This document shows, in pieces, positions 1 through 10,340 of a stretch of DNA of 11,057 bases. This DNA is from Saccoglossus kowalevskii (Eukaryota > Hemichordata > Enteropneusta > Harrimaniidae). Location of the stretch: contig NW_003154124.1 of the NCBI RefSeq assembly GCF_000003605.2, positions 1 through 11,057 of the forward strand. Reading direction: 5' to 3'. Under the pieces are notes generated by a model, which saw nothing but the letters and a program-made list of their open reading frames with translations, did no database searches and was not told the DNA's origin. Numbering within the stretch: position 1 is the stretch's first letter; each line of letters opens with the position of its first letter. The position numbers and the translations under genes are program-made.

Positions 1-378
1 TGACGGTGCATAATGTATGTTATAGCAATGTCTTGATTAAAGTGACGGTGCATAATGTATGTTATAGCAATGTCTTGATTAAAGTGACAGTGCATAATGT
101 ATGTTATAGCAATGTCTTGATGAAAGTGACAGTGTATAATGTATGTTATAGCAATGTCTTGATTAAAGTGACAGTGCATAATGTATGTTATAGCAATGTC
201 TTGATTAAAGTGACAGTGCATAATGTATGTTATAGCAATGTCTTGATTAAAGTGACAGTGCATAATGTATGTTATAGCAATGTCTTGATTAAAGTGACAG
301 TGCATAATGTATGTTATAGCAATGTCTTGATTAAAGGGACAGTGCATAATGTATGTTATAGCAATGTCTTGATTAAAG

Positions 379-1176
379 TGACAGTGCATAATGTATGTTA
401 TAGCAATGTCTTGATTAAAGTGACAGTGCATAATGTATGTTATAGCAATGTCTTGATTAAAGTGACAGTGCATAATGTATGTTATAGCAATGTCTTGATT
501 AAAGTGACAGTGCATAATGTATGTTATAGCAATGTCTTGATTAAAGTGACAGTGCATAATGTATGTTATAGCAATGTCTTGATTAAAGTGACAGTGCATA
601 ATGTATGTTATAGCAATGTCTTGATTAAAGTGACAGTGCATAATGTATGTTATAGCAATGTCTTGATTAAAGTGACAGTGCATAATGTATGTTATAGCAA
701 TGTCTTGATTAAAGTGACAGTGCATAATGTATGTTATAGCAATGTCTTGATTAAAGTGACAGTGCATAATGTATGTTATAGCAATGTCTTGATTAAAGTG
801 ACAGTGCATAATGTATGTTATAGCAATGTCTTGATTAAAGTGACAGTGCATAATGTATGTTATAGCAATGTCTTGATTAAAGTGACAGTGCATAATGTAT
901 GTTATAGCAATGTCTTGATTAAAGTGACAGTGCATAATGTATGTTATAGCAATGTCTTGATTAAAGTGACAGTGCATAATGTATGTTATAGCAATGTCTT
1001 GATTAAAGTGACAGTGCATAATGTATGTTATAGCAATGTCTTGATTAAAGTGACAGTGCATAATGTATGTTATAGCAATGTCTTGATTAAAGTGACAGTG
1101 CATAATGTATGTTATAGCAATGTCTTGATTAAAGTGACAGTGCATAATGTATGTTATAGCAATGTCTTGATTAAAG
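379..1176. repeat. Homogeneous block: 19 identical consensus units
   Basis: Units 10 to 28 all read as the exact consensus, the longest run in the window without a single substitution. It is bounded on the left by a unit with G at position 1 (base 337) and on the right by an A5G unit (base 1181). Such a run is expected from recent local expansion or gene-conversion-like homogenisation. It could also be an assembly stretch in which units were collapsed or copied. No gene or other element lies in it. Confidence 0.9.
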
Positions 1177-1428
1177 TGACGGTGCATAATGTATGTTATA
1201 GCAATGTCTTGATTAAAGTGACAGTGCATAATGTATGTTATAGCATTGTCTTGATTAAAGTGACAGTGTATAATGTATGTTATAGCAATGTCTTGATTAA
1301 AGTGACAGTGCATAATGTATGTTATAGCAATGTCTTGATTAAAGTGACAGTGCATAATGTATGTTATAGCAATGTCTTGATTAAAGTGACAGTACATAAT
1401 GTATGTTATAGCAATGTCTTGATTAAAG

Positions 1429-1477
1429 TGACAGTGCATAATGTATGTTATACATTGTAGCAATGTCTTGATTAAAG
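1429..1477. repeat. 49-bp unit with a 7-bp insertion forming an inverted repeat
   Basis: Unit 35 carries seven extra bases, TACATTG, at 1451-1457, inserted after unit position 22. The insertion makes ACATTG (1452-1457) the exact reverse complement of CAATGT (1461-1466), separated by the three bases TAG. The result is a 6-bp stem with a 3-base loop. The normal unit contains only the CAATGT arm, so the new arm looks copied from its neighbour in inverted orientation. This is the only indel longer than one base in the array. It shifts the phase of all following units by 7 and puts a stop (TAG, 1458-1460) into the forward open frame. The next unit also has a private C-to-T change at 1481. Confidence 0.9.
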
Positions 1478-2695
1478 TGATAGTGCATAATGTATGTTAT
1501 AGCAATGTCTTGATTAAAGTGACAGTGCATAATGTATGTTATAGCAATGTCTTGATTAAAGTGACAGTGCATAATGTATGTTATAGCAATGTCTTGATTA
1601 AAGTGACAGTGCATAATGTATGTTATAGCAATGTCTTGATTAAAGTGACAGTGCATAATGTATGTTATAGCAATGTCTTGATTAAAGTGACAGTGCATAA
1701 TGTATGTTATAGCAATGTCTTGATTAAAGTGACAGTGCATAATGTATGTTATAGCAATGTCTTGATTAAAGTGACAGTGCATAATGTATGTTATAGCAAT
1801 GTCTTGATTAAAGTGACAGTGCATAATGTATGTTATAGCAATGTCTTGATTAAAGTGACAGTGCATAATGTATGTTATAGCAATGTCTTGATTAAAGTGA
1901 CAGTGCATAATGTATGTTATAGCAATGTCTTGATTAAAGTGACAGTGCATAATGTATGTTATAGCAATGTCTTGATTAAAGTGACAGTGTATAATGTATG
2001 TTATAGCAATGTCTTGATTAAAGTGACGGTGCATAATGTATGTTATAGCAATGTCTTGATTAAAGTGACGGTGCATAATGTATGTTATAGCAATGTCTTG
2101 ATTAAAGTGACGGTGCATAATGTATGTTATAGCAATGTCTTGATTAAAGTGACAGTGCATAATGTATGTTATAGCAATGTCTTGATTAAAGTGACAGTGC
2201 ATAATGTATGTTATAGCAATGTCTTGATTAAAGTGACAGTGCATAATGTATGTTATAGCAATGTCTTGATTAAAGTGACAGTGCATAATGTATGTTATAG
2301 CAATGTCTTGATTAAAGTGACAGTGCATAATGTATGTTATAGCAATGTCTTGATTAAAGTGACAGTGCATAATGTATGTTATAGCAATGTCTTGATTAAA
2401 GTGACAGTGCATAATGTATGTTATAGCAATGTCTTGATTAAAGTGACAGTGCATAATGTATGTTATAGCAATGTCTTGATTAAAGTGACAGTGCATAATG
2501 TATGTTATAGCAATGTCTTGATTAAAGTGACAGTACATAATGTATGTTATAGCAATGTCTTGATTAAAGTGACAGTGCATAATGTATGTTATAGCAATGT
2601 CTTGATTAAAGTGACAGTGCATAATGTATGTTACAGCAATGTCTTGATTAAAGTGACAGTGCATAATGTATGTTATAGCAATGTCTTGATTAAAG

Positions 2696-2778
2696 TGACG
2701 GTGCATAATGTATGTTATACAATGTCTTGATTAAAGTGACAGTGCATATTGTATGTTATAGCAATGTGTTGATTAAAG
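2696..2778. repeat. Irregular junction units 65-66
   Basis: Unit 65 is 41 bp long because the G of TATAGC is missing between 2719 and 2720. Unit 66 has two private substitutions, A-to-T at 2749 and C-to-G at 2768. Three private changes within about 50 bases stand out against nearly perfect units on both sides. The site could mark an old recombination junction between two sub-arrays or a local sequencing error. The variant-rich sub-array begins just to its right. Confidence 0.8.
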
Positions 2779-3030
2779 TGACAGTGCATAATGTATGTTA
2801 TAGCAATGTCTTGATTAAAGTGACAGTGCATAATGTATGTTATAGCAATGTCTTGATTAAAGTGACGGTGCATAATGTATGTTATAGCAATGTCTTGATT
2901 AAAGTGACAGTGCATAATGTATGTTATAGCAATGTCTTGATTAAAGTGACAGTGCATAATGTATGTTATAGCAATGTCTTGATTAAAGTGACAGTGCATA
3001 ATATATGTTATAGCAATGTCTTGATTAAAG

Positions 3031-3492
3031 TGACGGTGCATAATGTATGTTATAGCAATGTCTTGATTAAAGTGACGGTGCATAATGTATGTTATAGCAA
3101 TGTCTTGATTAAAGTGACGGTGCATAATGTATGTTATAGCAATGTCTTGATTAAAGTGACGGTGCATAATGTATGTTATAGCAATGTCTTGATTAAAGTG
3201 ACGGTGCATAATGTATGTTATAGCAATGTCTTGATTAAAGTGACAGTGCATAATGTATGTTATAGCAATGTCTTGATTAAAGTGACAGTGCATAATGTAT
3301 GTTATAGCAATGTCTTGATTAAAGTGACGGTGCATAATGTATGTTATAGCAATGTCTTGATTAAAGTGACGGTGCATAATGTATGTTATAGCAATGTCTT
3401 GATTAAAGTGACGGTGCATAATGTATGTTATAGCAATGTCTTGATTAAAGTGACGGTGCATAATGTATGTTATAGCAATGTCTTGATTAAAG
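3031..3492. repeat. A5G-rich block: five G units, two A, four G
   Basis: Units 73-83 read GGGGG AA GGGG, where G means GACGG instead of GACAG at unit position 5. This is the densest concentration of the commonest variant, which occurs in about 45 units overall. Elsewhere it sits mainly in runs of three. The unit just before the block carries G15A (3003), which also follows a G-A-A series at units 69-72. The same G-A-A-i order recurs at units 105-108 (4375-4542). Confidence 0.85.
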
Positions 3493-4626
3493 TGACAGTG
3501 CATAATGTATGTTATAGCAATGTCTTGATTAAAGTGACAGTGCATAATGTATGTTATAGCAATGTCTTGATTAAAGTGACAGTGCATAATGTATGTTATA
3601 GCAATGTCTTGATTAAAGTGACGGTGCATAATGTATGTTATAGCAATGTCTTGATTAAAGTGACAGTGCATAATGTATGTTATAGCAATGTCATGATTAA
3701 AGTGACAGTGCATAATGTATGTTATAGCAATGTCTTGATTAAAGTGACAGTGCATAATGTATGTTATAGCAATGTCTTGATTAAAGTGACGGTGCATAAT
3801 GTATGTTATAGCAATGTCTTGATTAAAGTGACAGTGCATAATGTATGTTATAGCAATGTCTTGATTAAAGTGACAGTGCATAATGTATGTTATAGCAATG
3901 TCTTGATTAAAGTGACAGTGCATAATGTATGTTATAGCAATGTCTTGATTAAAGTGACAGTACATAATGTATGTTATAGCAATGTCTTGATTAAAGTGAC
4001 AGTGCATAATGTATGTTATAGCAATGTCTTGATTAAAGTGACAGTGCATAATGTATGTTATAGCAATGTCTTGATTAAAGTGACAGTGCATAATGTATGT
4101 TATAGCAATGTCTTGATTAAAGTGACAGTGCATAATGTATGTTATAGCAATGTCTTGATTAAAGTGACAGTGCATAATGTATGTTATAGCAATGTCTTGA
4201 TTAAAGTGACAGTGCATAATGTATGTTATAGCAATGTCTTGATTAAAGTGACAGTGCATAATGTATGTTATAGCAATGTCTTGATTAAAGTGACAGTGCA
4301 TAATGTATGTTATAGCAATGTCTTGATTAAAGTGACAGTGCATAATATATGTTATAGCAATGTCTTGATTAAAGTGACGGTGCATAATGTATGTTATAGC
4401 AATGTCTTGATTAAAGTGACAGTGCATAATGTATGTTATAGCAATGTCTTGATTAAAGTGACAGTGCATAATGTATGTTATAGCAATGTCTTGATTAAAG
4501 TGACAGTGCATAATATATGTTATAGCAATGTCTTGATTAAAGTGACAGTGCATAATGTATGTTATAGCAATGTCTTGATTAAAGTGACAGTGCATAATGT
4601 ATGTTATAGCAATGTCTTGATTAAAG

Positions 4627-5046
4627 TGACGGTGCATAATGTATGTTATAGCAATGTCTTGATTAAAGTGACGGTGCATAATGTATGTTATAGCAATGTC
4701 TTGATTAAAGTGACGGTGCATAATGTATGTTATAGCAATGTCTTGATTAAAGTGACAGTGCATAATGTATGTTATAGCAATGTCTTGATTAAAGTGACAG
4801 TGCATAATGTATGTTATAGCAATGTCTTGATTAAAGTGACGGTGCATAATGTATGTTATAGCAATGTCTTGATTAAAGTGACGGTGCATAATGTATGTTA
4901 TAGCAATGTCTTGATTAAAGTGACGGTGCATAATGTATGTTATAGCAATGTCTTGATTAAAGTGACAGTGCATAATGTATGTTATAGCAATGTCTTGATT
5001 AAAGTGACAGTGCATAATGTATGTTATAGCAATGTCTTGATTAAAG
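4627..5046. repeat. Tandem duplication of a five-unit block (GGGAA, 210 bp x 2)
   Basis: Units 111-115 (4627-4836) and 116-120 (4837-5046) both read GGGAA: three A5G units followed by two consensus units. As far as I can read by eye, the two 210-bp halves are identical. This is the simplest higher-order duplication in the window and lies directly left of the block containing the rare g and n variants. Confidence 0.82.
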
Positions 5047-5592
5047 GGACAGTGCATAATGTATGTTATAGCAATGTCTTGATTAAAGTGACAGTCAATA
5101 ATGTATGTTATAGCAATGTCTTGATTAAAGTGACAGTGCATAATGTATGTTATAGCAATGTCTTGATTAAAGTGACAGTGCATAATGTATGTTATAGCAA
5201 TGTCTTGATTAAAGTGACAGTGCATAATGTATGTTATAGCAATGTCTTGATTAAAGTGACAGTGCATAATGTATGTTATAGCAATGTCTTGATTAAAGTG
5301 ACAGTGCATAATGTATGTTATAGCAATGTCTTGATTAAAGTGACAGTGCATAATGTATGTTATAGCAATGTCTTGATTAAAGTGACAGTGCATAATGTAT
5401 GTTATAGCAATGTCTTGATTAAAGTGACAGTGCATAATGTATGTTATAGCAATGTCTTGATTAAAGTGACAGTGCATAATGTATGTTATAGCAATGTCTT
5501 GATTAAAGTGACAGTACATAATGTATGTTATAGCAATGTCTTGATTAAAGTGACAGTACATAATGTATGTTACAGCAATGTCTTGATTAAAG
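4837..5592. repeat. Higher-order block, copy 1 (18 units)
   Basis: Units 116-133 read GGG AA g n, nine consensus units, then t and tc. The diagnostic pieces are the rare T1G unit at 5047, the GTCAAT unit at 5096-5097, and the G8A and G8A+T23C pair at 5516, 5558 and 5573. Nearly the same series of variants, in the same order, starts again 1,974 bases (exactly 47 units) downstream at 6811. The two are therefore related by duplication of a segment of at least 18 units. Confidence 0.85.
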
Positions 5593-5886
5593 TGACAGTG
5601 CATAATGTATGTTATAGCAATGTCTTGATTAAAGTGACAGTGCATAATGTATGTTATAGCAATGTCTTGATTAAAGTGACAGTGCATAATGTATGTTATA
5701 GCAATGTCTTGATTAAAGTGACAGTGCATAATGTATGTTATAGCAATGTCTTGATTAAAGTGACAGTGCATAATGTATGTTATAGCAATGTCTTGATTAA
5801 AGTGACAGTGCATAATGTATGTTATAGCAATGTCTTGATTAAAGTGACAGTGCATAATGTATGTTATAGCAATGTCTTGATTAAAG

Positions 5887-6180
5887 TGACGGTGCATAAT
5901 GTATGTTATAGCAATGTCTTGATTAAAGTGACGGTGCATAATGTATGTTATAGCAATGTCTTGATTAAAGTGACGGTGCATAATGTATGTTATAGCAATG
6001 TCTTGATTAAAGTGACGGTGCATAATGTATGTTATAGCAATGTCTTGATTAAAGTGACAGTGCATAATGTATGTTATAGCAATGTCTTGATGAAAGTGAC
6101 AGTGTATAATGTATGTTATAGCAATGTCTTGATTAAAGTGACAGTGTATAATGTATGTTATAGCAATGTCTTGATTAAAG
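5887..6180. repeat. Variant cluster GGGG-M-Y-Y, shared with the left edge
   Basis: Units 141-147 read four A5G units, one unit with T38G (6092), then two units with C9T (6105, 6147). The order G-G-M-Y is also found in the first four units of the window (T38G at 122, C9T at 135). These are the only two T38G units present. The offset of 5,970 bases is 142 units plus the net +6 indel between them. A common origin for the two sites is more likely than independent mutation. Confidence 0.8.
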
Positions 6181-6474
6181 TGACAGTGCATAATGTATGT
6201 TATAGCAATGTCTTGATTAAAGTGACAGTGCATAATGTATGTTATAGCAATGTCTTGATTAAAGTGACAGTACATAATGTATGTTATAGCAATGTCTTGA
6301 TTAAAGTGACAGTGCATAATGTATGTTATAGCAATGTCTTGATTAAAGTGACAGTGCATAATGTATGTTATAGCAATGTCTTGATTAAAGTGACAGTGCA
6401 TAATGTATGTTATAGCAATGTCTTGATTAAAGTGACAGTGCATAATGTATGTTATAGCAATGTCTTGATTAAAG

Positions 6475-6642
6475 TGACAGTACATAATGTATGTTATAGC
6501 AATGTCTTGATTAAAGTGACAGTACATAATGTATGTTATAGCAATGTCTTGATTAAAGTGACAGTACATAATGTATGTTACAGCAATGTCTTGATTAAAG
6601 TGACAGTGCATAATGTATGTTACAGCAATGTCTTGATTAAAG
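6475..6642. repeat. Cluster of G8A / T23C units (t t tc c)
   Basis: Units 155-158 carry G8A, G8A, G8A+T23C and T23C in order (bases 6482, 6524, 6566, 6581, 6623). The double-variant type occurs only at units 133, 157, 181 and 182. The first three of these start at 5551, 6559 and 7567, so they are exactly 24 units (1,008 bp) apart. The units between them are not the same in the two intervals, so a clean 1,008-bp higher-order period cannot be claimed. Confidence 0.75.
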
Positions 6643-6810
6643 TGACAGTGCATAATGTATGTTATAGCAATGTCTTGATTAAAGTGACAGTGCATAATGT
6701 ATGTTATAGCAATGTCTTGATTAAAGTGACAGTGCATAATGTATGTTATAGCAATGTCTTGATTAAAGTGACAGTGCATAATGTATGTTATAGCAATGTC
6801 TTGATTAAAG

Positions 6811-7650
6811 TGACGGTGCATAATGTATGTTATAGCAATGTCTTGATTAAAGTGACGGTGCATAATGTATGTTATAGCAATGTCTTGATTAAAGTGACGG
6901 TGCATAATGTATGTTATAGCAATGTCTTGATTAAAGTGACAGTGCATAATGTATGTTATAGCAATGTCTTGATTAAAGTGACAGTGCATAATGTATGTTA
7001 TAGCAATGTCTTGATTAAAGGGACAGTGCATAATGTATGTTATAACAATGTCTTGATTAAAGTGACAGTCAATAATGTATGTTATAGCAATGTCTTGATT
7101 AAAGTGACAGTCAATAATGTATGTTATAGCAATGTCTTGATTAAAGTGACAGTGCATAATGTATGTTATAGCAATGTCTTGATTAAAGTGACAGTGCATA
7201 ATGTATGTTATAGCAATGTCTTGATTAAAGTGACAGTGCATAATGTATGTTATAGCAATGTCTTGATTAAAGTGACAGTGCATAATGTATGTTATAGCAA
7301 TGTCTTGATTAAAGTGACAGTGCATAATGTATGTTATAGCAATGTCTTGATTAAAGTGACAGTGCATAATGTATGTTATAGCAATGTCTTGATTAAAGTG
7401 ACAGTGCATAATGTATGTTATAGCAATGTCTTGATTAAAGTGACAGTGCATAATGTATGTTATAGCAATGTCTTGATTAAAGTGACAGTGCATAATGTAT
7501 GTTATAGCAATGTCTTGATTAAAGTGACAGTGCATAATGTATGTTACAGCAATGTCTTGATTAAAGTGACAGTACATAATGTATGTTACAGCAATGTCTT
7601 GATTAAAGTGACAGTACATAATGTATGTTACAGCAATGTCTTGATTAAAG
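6811..7650. repeat. Higher-order block, copy 2 (20 units)
   Basis: Units 163-182 read GGG AA g n n, nine consensus units, then c, tc and tc. Compared with copy 1 at 4837 it has one extra n unit (7112-7113) and one extra unit in the terminal tc group, as expected from single-unit duplication after the block was copied. The g unit at 7021 has a private G-to-A change at 7045 that copies 1 and 3 lack. Left of the block, a T23C unit and four consensus units (6601-6810) are shared with copy 3. Confidence 0.85.
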
Positions 7651-7902
7651 TGACAGTGCATAATGTATGTTATAGCAATGTCTTGATTAAAGTGACAGTG
7701 CATAATGTATGTTATAGCAATGTCTTGATTAAAGTGACAGTGCATAATGTATGTTATAGCAATGTCTTGATTAAAGTGACAGTGCATAATGTATGTTATA
7801 GCAATGTCTTGATTAAAGTGACAGTGCATAATGTATGTTATAGCAATGTCTTGATTAAAGTGACAGTGCATAATGTATGTTATAGCAATGTCTTGATTAA
7901 AG

Positions 7903-8029
7903 TGACGGTGCATAATGTATGTTATTAGCAATGTCTTGATTAAAGTGACAGTGCATAATGTATGTATAGCAATGTCTTGATTAAAGTGACAGTGCATAAT
8001 GTATGGTTACAGCAATGTCTTGATTAAAG
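7903..8029. repeat. Three consecutive frame-disturbed units (+1, -1, +1)
   Basis: Unit 189 has an extra T (GTTATTAGC, 7921-7929), unit 190 lacks one T (GTATAGC at 7964-7970), and unit 191 has an extra G (ATGGTTAC, 8003-8010) plus T23C at 8010. All three indels sit at unit positions 19-24, and the units on both sides are regular. They end the long open frames on both strands. Clustered mutation, a recombination junction, or a consensus error in the assembly could each explain them. Confidence 0.85.
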
Positions 8030-8491
8030 TGACAGTGCATAATGTATGTTATAGCAATGTCTTGATTAAAGTGACAGTGCATAATGTATGTTATAGCAAT
8101 GTCTTGATTAAAGTGACAGTGCATAATGTATGTTATAGCAATGTCTTGATTAAAGTGACAGTGCATAATGTATGTTATAGCAATGTCTTGATTAAAGTGA
8201 CGGTGCATAATGTATGTTATAGCAATGTCTTGATTAAAGTGACGGTGCATAATGTATGTTATAGCAATGTCTTGATTAAAGTGACGGTGCATAATGTATG
8301 TTATAGCAATGTCTTGATTAAAGTGACAGTGCATAATGTATGTTATAGCAATGTCTTGATTAAAGTGACAGTGCATAATGTATGTTATAGCAATGTCTTG
8401 ATTAAAGGGACAGTGCATAATGTATGTTATAGCAATGTCTTGATTAAAGTGACAGTCAATAATGTATGTTATAGCAATGTCTTGATTAAAG
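7987..8491. repeat. Higher-order block, copy 3 (partial)
   Basis: Units 191-202 read c AAAA GGG AA g n, the same 12-unit order as units 158-169 (6601-7104), 33 units upstream. The diagnostic T1G unit starts at 8408 and the GTCAAT unit at 8450. After the n unit the similarity to copies 1 and 2 ends: consensus units follow, and then the private T31G change at 8774. Copies 2 and 3 share their left extension, while copies 1 and 2 share their right extension, so the three copies arose by at least two separate events. Confidence 0.83.
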
Positions 8492-8743
8492 TGACAGTGC
8501 ATAATGTATGTTATAGCAATGTCTTGATTAAAGTGACAGTGCATAATGTATGTTATAGCAATGTCTTGATTAAAGTGACAGTGCATAATGTATGTTATAG
8601 CAATGTCTTGATTAAAGTGACAGTGCATAATGTATGTTATAGCAATGTCTTGATTAAAGTGACAGTGCATAATGTATGTTATAGCAATGTCTTGATTAAA
8701 GTGACAGTGCATAATGTATGTTATAGCAATGTCTTGATTAAAG

Positions 8744-9121
8744 TGACAGTGCATAATGTATGTTATAGCAATGGCTTGATTAAAGTGACAGTGCATAATG
8801 TATGTTATAGCAATGTCTTGATTAAAGTGACAGTGCATAATGTATGTTATAGCAATGTCTTGATTAAAGTGACAGTGCATAATGTATGTTATAGCAATGT
8901 CTTGATTAAAGTGACAGTGCATAATGTATGTTATAGCAATGTCTTGATTAAAGTGACAGTGCATAATGTATGTTATAGCAATGTCTTGATTAAAGTGACG
9001 GTGCATAATGTATGTTATAGCAATGTCTTGATTAAAGTGACGGTGCATAATGTATGTTATAGCAATGTCTTGATTAAAGTGACAGTGCATAATGTATGTT
9101 ATAGCAATGGCTTGATTAAAG
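8744..9121. repeat. Interval bounded by two T31G units
   Basis: Units 209 and 217 both read AATGGCTT instead of AATGTCTT (T-to-G at 8774 and 9110), exactly eight units (336 bp) apart. These are the only two units with this change. Their neighbours do not match well: unit 217 is preceded by two A5G units and unit 209 is not. A shared origin is plausible but not well supported. Confidence 0.6.
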
Positions 9122-10340
9122 TGACAGTGCATAATGTATGTTATAGCAATGTCTTGATTAAAGTGACAGTGCATAATGTATGTTATAGCAATGTCTTGAT
9201 TAAAGTGACAGTGCATAATGTATGTTATAGCAATGTCTTGATTAAAGTGACAGTGCATAATGTATGTTATAGCAATGTCTTGATTAAAGTGACAGTGCAT
9301 AATGTATGTTATTGCAATGTCTTGATTAAAGTGACAGTGCATAATGTATGTTATAGCAATGTCTTGATTAAAGTGACAGTGCATAATGTATGTTATAGCA
9401 ATGTCTTGATTAAAGTGACAGTGCATAATGTATGTTATAGCAATGTCTTGATTAAAGTGACAGTGCATAATGTATGTTATAGCAATGTCTTGATTAAAGT
9501 GACAGTGCATAATGTATGTTATAGCAATGTCTTGATTAAAGTGACAGTGCATAATGTATGTTATAGCAATGTCTTGATTAAAGTGACAGTGCATAATGTA
9601 TGTTATAGCAATGTCTTGATTAAAGTGACAGTGCATAATGTATGTTATAGCAATGTCTTGATTAAAGTGACAGTGTATAATGTATGTTATAGCAATGTCT
9701 TGATTAAAGTGACAGTGCATAATGTATGTTATAGCAATGTCTTGATTAAAGTGACAGTGCATAATGTATGTTATAGCAATGTCTTGATTAAAGTGACAGT
9801 GCATAATGTATGTTATAGCAATGTCTTGATTAAAGTGACAGTGCATAATGTATGTTATAGCAATGTCTTGATTAAAGTGACGGTGCATAATGTATATTAT
9901 AGCAATGTCTTGATTAAAGTGACGGTGCATAATGTATGTTATAGCAATGTCTTGATTAAAGTGACGGTGCATAATGTATGTTATAGCAATGTCTTGATTA
10001 AAGTGACAGTGCATAATGTATGTTATAGCAATGTCTTGATTAAAGTGACTAGTGCATAATGTATGTTATAGCAATGTCTTGATTAAAGTGACAGTACATA
10101 ATGTATGTTATAGCAATGTCTTGATTAAAGTGACAGTGCATAATGTATGTTATAGCAATGTCTTGATTAAAGTGACAGTGCATAATGTATGTTATAGCAA
10201 TGTCTTGATTAAAGTGACAGTGCATAATGTATGTTATAGCAATGTCTTGATTAAAGTGACAGTGCATAATGTATGTTATAGCAATGTCTTGATTAAAGTG
10301 ACAGTACATAATGTATGTTATAGCAATGTCTTGATTAAAG
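9122..10340. repeat. Mostly regular units 218-246
   Basis: This stretch holds consensus units with scattered changes: A24T at 9313, C9T at 9676, G19A at 9896, a run of three A5G units at 9878-10003, an extra T at 10050, and G8A at 10096 and 10306. The inserted T turns GACAGTGC into GACTAGTGC and is the only indel far from unit positions 19-28 in the well-behaved part of the array. I see no gene or regulatory element here. Confidence 0.85.

Noticed and set aside
6-2730. Open frames of about 430-480 codons on both strands (forward 6-1460 and 1441-2730; reverse 1423-2706)
   Set aside because: They translate only the 42-bp repeat, end where an indel shifts phase, and exist equally on both strands. 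They are by-products of a unit length divisible by 3 and not supported genes.
2712-7997. Giant open frames of about 1,740-1,760 codons on both strands
   Set aside because: Same cause as the shorter frames. The start codons lie inside irregular repeat units, there is no non-repeat N- or C-terminal domain, and the absence of stops says little because few independent substitutions have occurred.
10048-10053. ACTAGT palindrome created by the inserted T
   Set aside because: A single-base insertion makes a six-base palindrome by chance. It has no neighbours or symmetry suggesting a functional site.
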